64,000 nucleotides of DNA from assembly GCF_011038975.1 (NCBI RefSeq), contig NZ_JAAKEC010000009.1, forward strand, positions 1 through 64,000, given 5' to 3'. Below the pieces are notes generated by a model that had not been told where the DNA came from, searched no databases, and was given only the letters and a program-made list of their open reading frames with translations. The position numbers and the translations under genes are program-made. This DNA is from Adlercreutzia sp. ZJ176. GTDB lineage: Bacteria > Actinomycetota > Coriobacteriia > Coriobacteriales > Eggerthellaceae. Of the stretch, positions 25,014 through 33,651 are shown in pieces (position 1 is the first letter of the stretch; the number at the start of each line of letters is the position of its first letter).

Positions 25014-26090
25014 GTGAGCGAGAAGGAGCGCGTTCGCCTCACCGAGCTGACGTCGAAGGGCGGTTGAGCGGCGAAGTGGGGTCCGGGCGACCTCGCCGAC
25101 ATACTCGCGCCCATCTTGAGCGGCGCGAACGATAGCTCCCCCTTCGCGCGCAACCTGCTGCTCGGCTTCGAGACGAGCGACGACGCGGCGGTGCTCCGCC
25201 TGAGCGACGAGGTGGCTGCCGTGCTCACGGTGGATTTCCTCACGCCCTTGGTGGACGACCCGTACGACTTCGGGCGCATCGCCGCAGCCAACGCGCTCTC
25301 AGACGTGTTCGCCATGGGGGCGACCCCCGTGTGCGCCCTGAACGTGCTCGCGCTCGACTGCGCGCTCGGCAACGCCGTGGCGCGCGAGGTGCTCGCGGGC
25401 GGCGCCGACGCCGCGGCCGAGGCGGGCGCGCTCATCGTAGGCGGGCACTCGGTGGACGACCCCGAGCCGAAGTACGGCCTGTGCGTGTTCGGCACCGTGA
25501 ACCCCGCGCGCATCGTGCGCAACGAGGGCGCGCGCGCCGGCGACGTGCTCTACCTCACCAAGCCGCTCGGCGTGGGGCTCGTGAGCGCCGCGTACAAGAT
25601 CGGCGAGGTGGACGCCGCGACGTTTGCGCCGGTCATCGCGTCGATGAAGGAGCTCAACCGCGCCGGCGGCACGGCCATGCTCGAGGCGGGCGCGCACGCG
25701 GCCACCGACGTGACGGGGTTCGGCCTGGCCGGGCACCTGCACGAGATGCTCGAGGCGAGCCACGTCGGCGCCGTGCTCGACTGGGACGCGCTGCCCCTGT
25801 TCGAGGGCGCATGGGGGCTGTCGTGCGCGTACTGCCGCCCGAACCGCACGTTCTCGATCATGGACTACGCCGCGCCGTTCGTCGCCCAGGGCGGGCTCGA
25901 CGATGACGAGTTCGACAACCGCATGGCGGTGATCTGCGACCCGCAGACCTCAGGCGGGATCCTGGCGGCCGTGCCGCCCGAGCGCGCCGCGGAGTTCGAG
26001 GCGGCGTTCGCACGCGAGAGCGGGCGGGCCCCCTGGAAGATCGGGCGCGTGGTGGAAGACGCTGCCTGCAAGATCGCGTTCTCAGATTAG
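25014..26090 (+). CDS. selD: Selenide, water dikinase (selenophosphate synthetase), itself with an in-frame TGA/Sec
   Basis: 358 residues if TGA 25065-25067 (codon 18) is read as Sec. The context LTSKGG-U-AAKWGPGDL corresponds to the catalytic Cys/Sec loop of SelD, and the reading frame stays open on both sides. GTG 25014 has AGGAGG 5 nt upstream. Further SelD signatures are DDAAVLRL, VDFLTPLVDDPYDFG, ANALSDVFAMGA and GHSVDDPEPKYGL. It makes selenophosphate from selenide and ATP for SelA. A hairpin 10 nt past the TGA may be its SECIS. Its Sec requirement makes the pathway self-dependent. Confidence 0.92.
25078..25094 (+). promoter_or_regulatory. Putative SECIS hairpin in selD
   Basis: GGGGTC pairs with GACCTC (one G-U pair) around the loop CGGGC, starting 10 nt after the TGA. 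Distance and small G-bearing apical loop fit bacterial SECIS elements. Confidence 0.6.
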
Positions 26091-26231
26091 GGCGCGCCGC
26101 CCAAGGCGCGCCGTCTCAAGCGCCGCGGGACGGCGAACGCGCGCCGCCGCAACCGCTGCGGGACGGCAGACGCGAGCCAAGCGGATGCCGCAGGCCGCCG
26201 CGCGGGCACGCCACCACAGCAGTCGCAGGCG

Positions 26232-26795
26232 CTAGAACTCCTCGATGGCGCGCCAGGCGCTCGCCGCGAAGCGCTCGGCAGCGCTCTCGTCCATCACGTA
26301 GGCGTCGCGCTCGTATCCCCAGAACACGCTCGCCACCATGCCGCGCACCACGCGCGCCATGACCGACGGCGCCACGTCGGTGCGCACGAGCCCCTCCTTC
26401 TGCGCGGAGTCGATGATGCCCGTGAGCAGCATGACCGACGGGATCACGCGGCAGTAGTTCACATCGGGCTCGACGTAGCCGAAGGTGTGCCAGTACAGGA
26501 AGTTCAGCTCCTGGGGGTAGGCCACGTAGGCGTGGTACATGTGCTTGCACAGGTCGTCGAAGCGCTGGCGCGTGGGGGCCGCGGGGTCGTCCTTGTCGGC
26601 CAGCTCGCACACCGCCACGTTGTAGCAGTAGACGAACACCGCCTCGATCAGGTCCTCGCGATCCTTGAAGTAATGGTAGAACGTACCCGCGCCCGTATGC
26701 GCGCGCTCAAACAGAAGAGGAAGCGTGAGCGCGCGAATGCCGCTCTCGCTCATGATGGCCAACGCCGCGTCTCTCATGTCCTCGTACTTACCCAC
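26232..26795 (-). CDS. TetR/AcrR family transcriptional regulator
   Basis: 187 residues. The helix-turn-helix part runs MRDAALAIMSESGIRALTL, then LFERAHTGAGTFYHYFKDRE. The ligand domain has aromatic-rich helices (LNFLYWHTFGYVEPDVNYC). GTG 26795 is the likely start, with GGTGAGA upstream. It is convergent with selD and lies downstream of yedF on the same strand with its own good promoter (26830-26857). Target and ligand unknown; location suggests selenium genes or itself. Confidence 0.88.
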   Translation of the reverse strand: MGKYEDMRDAALAIMSESGIRALTLPLLFERAHTGAGTFYHYFKDREDLIEAVFVYCYNVAVCELADKDDPAAPTRQRFDDLCKHMYHAYVAYPQELNFLYWHTFGYVEPDVNYCRVIPSVMLLTGIIDSAQKEGLVRTDVAPSVMARVVRGMVASVFWGYERDAYVMDESAAERFAASAWRAIEEF

Positions 26796-26829
26796 GAACT
26801 CTCACCAGCTTCCCTTCTCACAGCGTGCG

Positions 26830-26857
26830 ATTATACGTTGGGGCAAATACGCGTAAA
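26830..26857 (-). promoter_or_regulatory. Promoter of the TetR gene
   Basis: Minus strand TTTACG (-35, 26852-26857), 16-nt spacer, TATAAT (-10, 26830-26835), then 34 nt to the GTG start. Confidence 0.6.
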
Positions 26858-27051
26858 TTTAGAAAGATGTTTCCATCGGAGCTACCTCGGGCAGCGCGCC
26901 TCTCACGCACCGCCCGCTGCCGCTCGGTCTGCTCTGCGCGCCGCTCACGCAGACGCGCCACCCGCCTTCCCGCCTCAAGCCGAGCGCGCGCAAGACGACG
27001 GAAAAGCGGGACGCGCCCCGTCAGCCTTGCGCCGGCGGGGTGGTCGGAACG

Positions 27052-27675
27052 CTACAGCGTGATGACCTTCGCCGCCTCCTGCATGCGTCCCAGGATGTCG
27101 TACATGTTGGACACCTCTCCGGCCTTCAGGCTCTCCTTCACGCCGTAGAAGTCGAGGCAGGTGCCGCACACGAGCACTTCGGTGCCCTTCTCCTCGAGCG
27201 CGTGCACGCTGTCGATGATCTGCTGCTCGTCACCCGCCACGAGCTTCACGCCGGAGTTCATGAACAGCAGGCTCGCCGGCACCTCGTCGCTCTCGGAGAG
27301 CGTGTAGAGCGCCATCTTCATGAGATTGTAGCCGAGCTCGCCGTCGCCTTCGCCCACGTGGTCCTTCCCCACGAACACCGCGTATCCGCAGCCGCCGCCC
27401 ACGGAGCAGGCCGAGCCCGCTGAGATGGCCGCGGCCAGGTCGGGCTCGGCGGGAGCGGTGCCGTCGCCCTCGGAGAACGTCATGAGCCAGCCGCCCTCGA
27501 TGACGTCGCACGCCACCGCAAGGCCGGTCTTCTTCCCCAGGCGCGTGAGGTTCTTCACCGCCGTCTCGTTGTCAACCTGGACGGCCAGGTCGTGGCAGCC
27601 CGCGTCGATCTCCTTCTTCGCCATCACGAGCGGCATGGGGCAGGGCTTGCCGAACCCGTCGAGAATCTTGGTCAT
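27052..27675 (-). CDS. yedF: Selenium metabolism protein YedF (TusA-like plus DsrE-like domains)
   Basis: 207 residues. The N-terminal TusA-like domain has the CPMPLV motif (Cys12). The C-terminal DsrE/DsrF-like domain has CGTCLDFYGV near residue 170. A Cys-rich linker (SAGSACSVGGGCGYAVF) joins them. YedF clusters with selenium-utilisation genes in many genomes and is thought to carry or deliver a reactive Se/S species, though its chemistry is not established. It heads toward the TetR gene; the DUF3343 and desulfurase genes lie upstream on the same strand. Confidence 0.9.
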   Translation of the reverse strand: MTKILDGFGKPCPMPLVMAKKEIDAGCHDLAVQVDNETAVKNLTRLGKKTGLAVACDVIEGGWLMTFSEGDGTAPAEPDLAAAISAGSACSVGGGCGYAVFVGKDHVGEGDGELGYNLMKMALYTLSESDEVPASLLFMNSGVKLVAGDEQQIIDSVHALEEKGTEVLVCGTCLDFYGVKESLKAGEVSNMYDILGRMQEAAKVITL

Positions 27676-27729
27676 GGTTGAGCTTCCTTTCCTTCACGGC
27701 GCGCGGGCGATGGCCCGCCGCATCCTTGG

Positions 27730-27990
27730 CTACAGGGCGCAGACGCGCTCGTAGGTCTTGTCACCGGCGGCGCGGTAGAGGGAGGCCAGGCCCGTGTCGC
27801 GCTTCGCGCCGAAGATGCGCGCGAGCACCTCCTCGGGGTCGGGCGCGTCGAACTTCACGGCGATGCCGCAGCCCGCGCTGATCGCCGTGGGCACGGGGAT
27901 GGTCTGGAAGTCCACGCTGCCCGAGGCGAGCGTCTTTGACGCCGCCATGGCCGCATGGGTCGACTCGAATGCGATCACGTACGTTGACAC
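27730..27990 (-). CDS. DUF3343 protein (putative Se/S carrier-like), copy 1
   Basis: 86 residues from GTG 27990, which has AGAGGG upstream; the frame before it is repeat DNA. The fold begins STYVIAFESTHAAMAASKTL and includes PTAISAGCGIAVKF, the single conserved Cys motif of DUF3343. Members occur next to YedF and selenium-linked desulfurases and are proposed Se/S carriers. A second member lies at 29442-29702, each flanking the desulfurase-like gene. Confidence 0.82.
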   Translation of the reverse strand: MSTYVIAFESTHAAMAASKTLASGSVDFQTIPVPTAISAGCGIAVKFDAPDPEEVLARIFGAKRDTGLASLYRAAGDKTYERVCAL

Positions 27991-28010
27991 GAAACCCTCT
28001 TCCCTTCCGC

Positions 28011-28050
28011 TTCCTGCTGCTTCCTGCTGCTTCCTGCTGCTTCCTGCTGC
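28011..28050. repeat. Four exact tandem copies of a 10-bp unit
   Basis: TTCCTGCTGC repeated four times in register, followed by degenerate CTTCCGCTGGCCC-like units to about 28137. It lies in the 283-bp gap between the desulfurase-like gene and DUF3343 copy 1. Confidence 0.8.
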
Positions 28051-28273
28051 TGGCCTGGGACCGGCTTCCGCTGGCCCGGGGCTGGCTTGCGCTGGCCCAC
28101 GCTGAGCCTCCGCTGGCCCCCGCTGAGCTTCCGCTGCGCGGCCGCCCGCGCCCCTTCGCCACGCGTCAGCCCGCGCTTCCCTCGCACCGGCCTTGCTTCG
28201 CACCAGCCTACAGCATTTCGACGAAGGCCGCTATGCGCGTGTCGACCTGCCCTTCGCCGCCGTCGAGCCGATG

Positions 28274-29425
28274 TCAACGCCCACGCGATACGTCATGCGC
28301 GATCACCTCCAGGGCCTCCAGGCACGCGTCCACTTCCTCCTCGGTGTTGAAGGCGCCGAAGCTCACGCGCACGGCGCCCTGGGACTCGGTGCCGAGCGCG
28401 CGGTGCATGAGCGGCGCGCAGTGGGCGCCCGCGCGCGTGCAGATGCCCCACTCGGTCGCCAGGCGGTCGGCCACGAGGGCCGAGTCGGCCTCGCCCACGT
28501 TGAGCGCCACGATGCCGCAATGCCCCGCAGCCTCCCCGCCGCCGAGCACGCGCACGCCCGGCATGCGCACGAGGCCCGCGCGCAGGCGCTGCACGAGGCA
28601 CGCCTCGTGCGCGGCCACGTCGGCCATGCCGCGCGCCTGCAGGTACGCCACGCCCGCCGCCAGGCCCGCCAGGCCGTGCGCGTTGAGCGTGCCCGCCTCG
28701 AGGGACTCGGGCATGAAGCGCGGGTGGCGCTCGTCGAAGCTGTGCGTGCCCGAGCCGCCCTCCAGAAGCGGCGGCACGTCGGTGCCCGCGGCCACGCACA
28801 GACCGCCCGTGCCCTGCGGCCCCATCAGGCTCTTGTGGCCCGTGAAGCACAGGACGTCCACGCCGAGCGCCGCCATGTCGACGGGAAGCGCGCCGGCGGT
28901 CTGCGCCGCGTCGAGGATCACACGCGCGCCGGCCTCGTGCACAACGTGCGCGACGCGCGCGGCGTCGTACACGTCCCCCGTGAGGTTCGAAGCGTGCGTG
29001 AGCACCACGAGATCAGCGCCACGCACCAAACGCTCGAGCGCGGCGTAGTCGAGCGACCCGCGCGCGTCATGCGGCGCCACGCGCACCTCGCAGCCGCGCT
29101 CGTCGCGCGCGGCGAACAGCGGGCGCAGCACCGAGTTGTGCGACGCCGCCGTGGTCACCGCCACGCCGCCTTGCGGCAGAAGCCCGCGGATGGCGATGTT
29201 CAGGACCGCCGTGGCGTTCGCCGCGAACGCCACGCGGTCGGCGCCCGGCGCGCCGAGCAGGCTCGCCACCGCGTCGCGCGCCTCGTACACGGCGAGCCCC
29301 GCGGCCAGGGAGGCCGGGTGCACGCCGCGCCCCACGCCGCCGAACGACGAGAGCGCCGCCGTCACCGCGCGGGCCACCTCGGGCGGCTTCTGCAAGGTGG
29401 TCGCCGCGTTGTCAAAGTAGATCAT
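28274..29425 (-). CDS. Cysteine desulfurase-like class V aminotransferase, selenium cluster
   Basis: 383-residue PLP enzyme. The N-terminus MIYFDNAATT is typical. The PLP Lys lies in FTGHKSLMGPQGTGG (about residue 198), the substrate persulfide Cys in AGAHCAPLMH (about 336), and a THASNLTG motif precedes them. This small-type desulfurase branch co-occurs with YedF, DUF3343 and SelD and probably mobilises Se or S from (seleno)cysteine. ATG 29425 has GAGG upstream; 29434 is possible. It is 16 bp from the upstream DUF3343 gene, so they are probably co-transcribed. Confidence 0.88.
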   Translation of the reverse strand: MIYFDNAATTLQKPPEVARAVTAALSSFGGVGRGVHPASLAAGLAVYEARDAVASLLGAPGADRVAFAANATAVLNIAIRGLLPQGGVAVTTAASHNSVLRPLFAARDERGCEVRVAPHDARGSLDYAALERLVRGADLVVLTHASNLTGDVYDAARVAHVVHEAGARVILDAAQTAGALPVDMAALGVDVLCFTGHKSLMGPQGTGGLCVAAGTDVPPLLEGGSGTHSFDERHPRFMPESLEAGTLNAHGLAGLAAGVAYLQARGMADVAAHEACLVQRLRAGLVRMPGVRVLGGGEAAGHCGIVALNVGEADSALVADRLATEWGICTRAGAHCAPLMHRALGTESQGAVRVSFGAFNTEEEVDACLEALEVIAHDVSRGR

Positions 29426-29441
29426 CGTCGTCATCCTCGTC

Positions 29442-29702
29442 TCACAGGTCGAGCAGCACCACGCCCTCAGCCTCGATCCCCTCGGCTTCGAGAACGGCGC
29501 GCACGGCGTCGGCGGCCGCAGATGCGACCTCCGCGCCGCCCTCGGCCGGCTCGCGCCACGCGAAGCCGCAGCCCGCGGAGAGCTGGCGCGGGATGGGGGC
29601 GAGCCGCCCGCGCAGGCCGTGCCGCACGCCCGCCTTCTGCATGGCGAGCGCCGCCGTGGTCGTGTAGAACGTCGCTACGACGTGCGGCGTCGCCTTCCCC
29701 AT
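29442..29702 (-). CDS. DUF3343 protein (putative Se/S carrier-like), copy 2
   Basis: 86 residues. HVVATFYTTTAALAMQKAG, then PRQLSAGCGFAWRE, gives the same SAGCG Cys motif as copy 1, but the rest has diverged, so each may serve a different partner. It lies 16 bp upstream of the desulfurase-like gene and 70 bp after the TusA-like gene. Confidence 0.8.
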   Translation of the reverse strand: MGKATPHVVATFYTTTAALAMQKAGVRHGLRGRLAPIPRQLSAGCGFAWREPAEGGAEVASAAADAVRAVLEAEGIEAEGVVLLDL

Positions 29703-29772
29703 TCCGCTGCCCGCCTCCTCTCGCCTTCGCCTGCCCTCGCCTCTCGCCTTCGCCTACCTTCGCCCGCCCTCG

Positions 29773-29979
29773 CTACTTGATGGTGATCGCGAAGTCGGCG
29801 CCGAGCTCCTCGACCACGGCCTCGCGCTTGGCCTTCCGCGCCACGTTCCTCACGTTGTCGCGCGCCGTGGCCGAGCTCACGAGCACGCGCACTTCCTCGC
29901 CGTTCGAGGAGCGCACAGCGTCGGTGGCCATCAGCATGGGCTCGGGGCAGGAAAGCCCGCGGGCATCTACTTCGATCAT
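29773..29979 (-). CDS. TusA-like sulfurtransferase
   Basis: 68 residues. IEVDARGLSCPEPMLMA contains the CPxP signature (Cys11) of TusA/SirA/YedF-family carriers. ATG 29979 has AAGGAA upstream. Alone it would be a generic sulfur relay protein, but here it stands 56 bp after the YedE-type transporter and before DUF3343, the arrangement of selenium import modules. Confidence 0.87.
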   Translation of the reverse strand: MIEVDARGLSCPEPMLMATDAVRSSNGEEVRVLVSSATARDNVRNVARKAKREAVVEELGADFAITIK

Positions 29980-30035
29980 GATATTCCTTTCTCGCCGGGC
30001 GCACGCGCCCACCTGTCATTTCCACGCGCTTCGCG

Positions 30036-31199
30036 CTAGTTGGCCGCCGGAGCGGCCTCGTCGGCGTCGAGCGCCGGAGCCTTCGCCGCAGCAGGCGCCG
30101 ATGCGGCGGCCTTCTGCCTGCGCACGTTGGCCGCGCCGATCACGAGCAGCACGACGATGCCGCACACGAGCACCAGCTGGCCGGCGAAGGCCGGGCCGCC
30201 CGCCACCGCGGCGGTCTCGGCCGTGGCCGCCGCCGCTGCCGCGCCCGCCAAACCGAAGTTGTGGGCGAACGCAGCGCCCACCAGCATGCCGAGGAAGGTG
30301 ACGGCGCCGTCGCACGAGCCCTGGCCGGCCAGGATCATCTGGCGCAGCGGGCAGCCGCCGGCGAGCACCGCGCCGAGGCCCACGGCGTACAGGCCGAGGA
30401 TGTTCCACAGGTGCTGGGAGTGCGCGATGGGCTGGCCGTCGAAGCTCAGCTTGAAGTTGCCCGTGGCCAGGTTGTAGATCACCATGACCACGAACATGCC
30501 CGCGATGGGCAGAAGCATCTCGAAGTCGCGCACGAGGAACGCGTTGCGCAGGCCGCTCGCGAAGCAGATGCGCGCCTTCTGCGCCAGCGCGCCCACCACG
30601 AGCGCGACGACGAGGGCCGCGAGCCACGGCGCGTGCTTGGAGCCGGGGCCCGTCTCGCTCACGACGAACACGGTCGTGGCGACGCTGATCACGAGGCCCA
30701 CGATGAGCAGGAGGGGCAGCACTGCGCCAGCCGCCTTGTTGGTGTCATACTCGCGCCCGAGCGAGAAGCCGCGCTTCAGGAAGAGCGCGCCGGTGGCCAC
30801 GCCGAGCACGAAGCCGACGAGGCCCACCCACGCGTTCAGGTCGCCTGCCGCCATGCGGATGACCATGCGCAGCGGGCAGCCCAGAAACACGAGCGCGCCG
30901 ATCATCATGATGAAGCCGAGCACGAAGCGCGTCATGGGCGACGACCCCGCCGTCGAGCGGTACTCGCGCGTGGCCACCGCGATCAAGAACGAGCCCACCA
31001 CCAGGCCCACGATCTCGGGACGGAAGTACTGCACGGGGGCGGCGGTGTGCAGCTTGAGCGAGCCGGCCATGTCGCGGATGAAGCAGGCGGCGCACAGCGC
31101 CATGTTCGACGGGTTGCCGAGAAACGCCAGGATCGCCAGCCCCACGCCGACGATGAGGCCCACGAGCGCGAGCCCCTTCTTCTGAGTGAACAGGTCCAC
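30036..31199 (-). CDS. yedE: YedE/YeeE family putative selenium transporter
   Basis: 387-residue membrane protein with about ten helices and two inverted-repeat halves, each with a Gly-Cys-Pro-Leu-Arg motif (FLGCPLRMVIR and AGGCPLRQMIL). Further Cys motifs are CAACFIRD and KARICFASG. YeeE/YedE proteins move reduced sulfur compounds; the branch next to YedF/TusA/SelD is taken to import selenium. GTG 31199 has AAGGA 5 nt upstream. The C-terminal tail is Ala-rich. First gene of the selenium operon running to yedF. Confidence 0.87.
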   Translation of the reverse strand: MDLFTQKKGLALVGLIVGVGLAILAFLGNPSNMALCAACFIRDMAGSLKLHTAAPVQYFRPEIVGLVVGSFLIAVATREYRSTAGSSPMTRFVLGFIMMIGALVFLGCPLRMVIRMAAGDLNAWVGLVGFVLGVATGALFLKRGFSLGREYDTNKAAGAVLPLLLIVGLVISVATTVFVVSETGPGSKHAPWLAALVVALVVGALAQKARICFASGLRNAFLVRDFEMLLPIAGMFVVMVIYNLATGNFKLSFDGQPIAHSQHLWNILGLYAVGLGAVLAGGCPLRQMILAGQGSCDGAVTFLGMLVGAAFAHNFGLAGAAAAAATAETAAVAGGPAFAGQLVLVCGIVVLLVIGAANVRRQKAAASAPAAAKAPALDADEAAPAAN

Positions 31200-31320
31200 A
31201 AGTTCCTTCTTTCGAAAAACGTCCCTGCAAGACGCCTTTGCCACGCGCACGTCATGCGGCGCGGCGAAAGCGTCGCAGGAGGTCCTAACTGGGAAAACGG
31301 TGCAGAAAAAAGACGGGCGC

Positions 31321-31520
31321 AAGCAGAACCGCGCCCGCGGGCTCCCCTCGGAGCCGCATGCAGAGCAGCGTCCGCGGGCTCTTCCCGAAACCGCAAGCGG
31401 AGCAGCCGCGCCTGCGGGCTCTTCTCGAAGTCGCAAGCGGAGCAGCCACGTCCACGGGCTCTCTTCAAGAGCCGCAAGCAGAATAGCCGCATGCGCAGGC
31501 TCCCTTCGGAGCCATATGGG
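31321..31520. repeat. Five degenerate tandem repeats of about 40 bp
   Basis: Each unit has the pattern AGCAGCC-n-GCGGGCTCTTC-n-GAA-n-CCGCAAGCGG. Later units diverge. It lies upstream of yedE where no gene is supported and may form stacked hairpins (GGCTC/GAGCC). Confidence 0.7.
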
Positions 31521-31680
31521 AAGCGTCGCCTATGAGCAGAAGCGACGGGCAGCGCAGAATACAGCCCGCCTCGCGACTCCCCTACTATAAGCACGTCCGA
31601 AAGCGCGCGACAAGCGTGCAAGGCGCCCATCGGCCCGAATCGCGCGCCCAGAGGGAGCGCGCAAAGCACGCCGAACCATA

Positions 31681-32031
31681 CAATACCCTTCCCTCAGCCC
31701 TGCATCACCCACGACACCGACAACGGTGCCTTTTCATCCACCTCAGGAAATTCTGGATGGAAACATCCCGATATCGGCGGTTTCCCGGCAAAAGTGGATG
31801 AAAAGGGCCCGTTATCGGCGGTTTCAAGGGGCTAGACCACCGATAACGACCTTGTTTCATCCACGTTTTGGTGCGTGGTGGATGAAAAGATGTCGTTATC
31901 GGTACTTGACGGACCCTGCCACCTGTCGAGCGCCGCTGCTCGCCAGCCCTTGCCGCCCGCCGAGCCTTGTCATCTGCCGAGCGCCGCTGCTCGCCGGCCC
32001 TTGTCGCCCGCCGAGTCTTGCCCCCCTGTCG
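31681..32031. repeat. Long direct repeat flanking the toxin-antitoxin-like cassette, copy A
   Basis: About 350 bp, matching 33074-33424 with scattered mismatches at a 1,393-bp offset. It contains five copies, in mixed orientation, of a 25-bp unit resembling GTGGATGAAAAG-n4-GTTATCGG, then two tandem 51-bp units around CGAGCGCCGCTGCTCGCC. Confidence 0.88.
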
Positions 32032-32047
32032 ACCGCCGCCGGATGCT

Positions 32048-32257
32048 CTACCACGCGTGCTTTCCCGTCGTCAGCAGGCTGTCGATATCCTCGAAGGCGT
32101 TCTCGATGCGCTCGCTGTGGTACATCTCGTAGTTGTCGTATATCTCCTGCGTAATGCCATGAGCATCCCACTGGTCGAATGCGCTCGTCGCGGTCACGCC
32201 CTTCTCCTCCGCGTATTTCTCAAGAAGGAAGATGAAGAACTCCATTTCGTTAGGCAC
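32048..32257 (-). CDS. DUF3791-like small protein, candidate antitoxin/accessory
   Basis: 69 residues (71 from ATG 32263). EMEFFIFLLEKYAEEKG, then ITQEIYDNYEMYHSERIENAFEDID, fits DUF3791 proteins that accompany DUF3990. The upstream stop overlaps its start, and GTG 32257 has the AAGGAGG site at proper spacing. Third gene of a tightly overlapping trio. Antitoxin role is inferred from gene order. Confidence 0.72.
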   Translation of the reverse strand: MPNEMEFFIFLLEKYAEEKGVTATSAFDQWDAHGITQEIYDNYEMYHSERIENAFEDIDSLLTTGKHAW

Positions 32258-32501
32258 ACTCATCCCTCCTTATGTAAAGGGAGTTGCGCGGATCACCTGT
32301 GACTTGCTCGCTTTCCCACATATCGAAAATCCCCGCAGGGGAGAACTCCAGCATCTCGAGCTCAGGGTCAAGGTACATCCGATACGCCTCAGAGTGCAGA
32401 TACGACTCCAGCGCCTCCATGGGCGCAATGCCATACTTCTCGACGATACGCCCCACCACTGCATTGTCATAGTAGCTGTTAATGTGCGACCGAATGCCCA
32501 T
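32250..32501 (-). CDS. Small protein of the DUF3990/DUF3791 cassette
   Basis: 83 residues, acidic, helical: SHINSYYDNAVVGRIVEKYG, then APMEALESYLHSEAYRMY. It has the general look of a DUF3791-related protein. Its ATG overlaps the stop of the upstream toxin-like gene (TGATG) and its own 3' end overlaps the next gene, so all three are translationally coupled. Function not recognised with certainty. Confidence 0.7.
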   Translation of the reverse strand: MGIRSHINSYYDNAVVGRIVEKYGIAPMEALESYLHSEAYRMYLDPELEMLEFSPAGIFDMWESEQVTGDPRNSLYIRRDECA

Positions 32502-32980
32502 CACGCCCTCACCACCTCACGAAACCTCAGCAAGTCGATTGCTCTTTGAGTTTTGAACGCATACTGATCCTTGAGGTTTTGCGGAAGCAAGCGGCGTATC
32601 GTTTCTTCTTCCGTGTACACCTCGGCGAAGAAGAGACTCAAGACCGGCATGGTGGCATCGTTTGCCACGGGGCCTATCGCAATATCCCAATTATCTGACT
32701 TAATGCGCCCGAACCTATTATCGCCGACGAATTTGAGCCAATCCACCGTAGCGTCCTCGAAACGCAGAACGCTCAACTCAGGCAGACGTGATTCATCGAA
32801 CTCAAACGACGAAACCGTGGGAATCCCCTTGCCGCGCCTTTTCGCGGTGAGAACCGCCCACCGAGCGGCTTGGTCATAGCTGCTCGTCAAGTAGAACCCC
32901 GCCCCGAAGTCGAGACGTCTATCCGATTTTAGAAGCTTGGGGTTTCGCACCTCAACGTTGCTCCCGTGATAAAGCTCCAT
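32501..32980 (-). CDS. DUF3990 protein, ADP-ribosyltransferase-like candidate toxin
   Basis: 159 residues from ATG 32980 (GGAGG upstream). MELYHGSNVEVRNPKLL, DFGAGFYLTSSYDQAARWA and DNWDIAIGPVANDATM are the recognisable DUF3990 segments. The H-G and YLTSS pattern resembles the NAD-binding core of ADP-ribosyltransferase folds, which is why the family is viewed as toxin-like. It is the first gene of the trio and, with it, is bounded by 350-bp direct repeats. No activity is demonstrated by sequence alone. Confidence 0.8.
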   Translation of the reverse strand: MELYHGSNVEVRNPKLLKSDRRLDFGAGFYLTSSYDQAARWAVLTAKRRGKGIPTVSSFEFDESRLPELSVLRFEDATVDWLKFVGDNRFGRIKSDNWDIAIGPVANDATMPVLSLFFAEVYTEEETIRRLLPQNLKDQYAFKTQRAIDLLRFREVVRA

Positions 32981-33013
32981 GCCGAGCTCGCCTCCTCGCT
33001 TCGGTCTTCGCAT

Positions 33014-33651
33014 CCTCCCGTCAGAAGCGCCTGTCGCTTTTCGCCATTATAGCTCCTATCGGGCTCGCGTCTGCAATCCCCCTCCCGCAGCCCTGAATCA
33101 CTCACGACACCGACAACGGTGCCTTTTCATCCACCTTAGGAAAATTCTGGATGGAAACATCCCAATATCGGCGGTTTCCCGGCGAAAGTGGATGAAAAGG
33201 GCCCGTTATCGGCGGTTTCAAGAGGCTAGACCACCGATAACGGCCTTGTTTCATCCACGTTTTGGTGCGGGGTGGATGAAAAGACGCCGTTATCGGTGCT
33301 TGCCAGGCCCTGCCGCCTGTCGAGCGCCGCTGCTCGCCAGCCCTTGTCGCCCGCCGAGCCTTGTCATCTGTCGAGCGCCGCTGCTCGCCGGCCCTTGTCG
33401 CCCGCCGAGCCCTGCCTCCTGTCAATCCTTGGCATCTGCCGGACCCTGACGCCTGCCAGCCCTTTCGCCGCTCGCGCCGCTTCCGCGATAAACTGCCGTT
33501 TTTGCCGTAAAGGCCCCTGACGATTTCCCCATACGGGTATACTCAGAATTCGATGTTTCCCGACGTCGCGCAAAACCCCGCGCGGCGTCGGGTGCGCGCC
33601 CTTGCGCCCAGAGCCTTGGCGCGGAACCCTCAAGCAGCGAACGGAGCACCT
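33014..33651. other. 638-bp region between cassette and selA
   Basis: Mostly repeat copy B (33074-33424), then about 200 bp leading to selA. It includes a likely promoter area around 33520-33545 (ATACGGGTATACTCAGAAT). No gene supported. Confidence 0.45.
33074..33424. repeat. Long direct repeat flanking the toxin-antitoxin-like cassette, copy B
   Basis: Same orientation and structure as 31681-32031: mixed-orientation GTGGATGAAAAG units followed by two CGAGCGCCGCTGCTCGCC units. Copies differ by scattered substitutions, so the duplication is not very recent. Confidence 0.88.

Larger units (their letters stand above)
31200..32047. other. 848-bp region upstream of yedE, repeats only
   Basis: Holds the yedE leader, the 40-bp repeat array and long repeat copy A (31681-32031). 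I see no convincing coding region on either strand. Confidence 0.5.

Noticed and set aside
31321-31520. CRISPR-like 40-bp repeats
   Set aside because: Units abut without unique spacers and are degenerate; simple tandem repeats.
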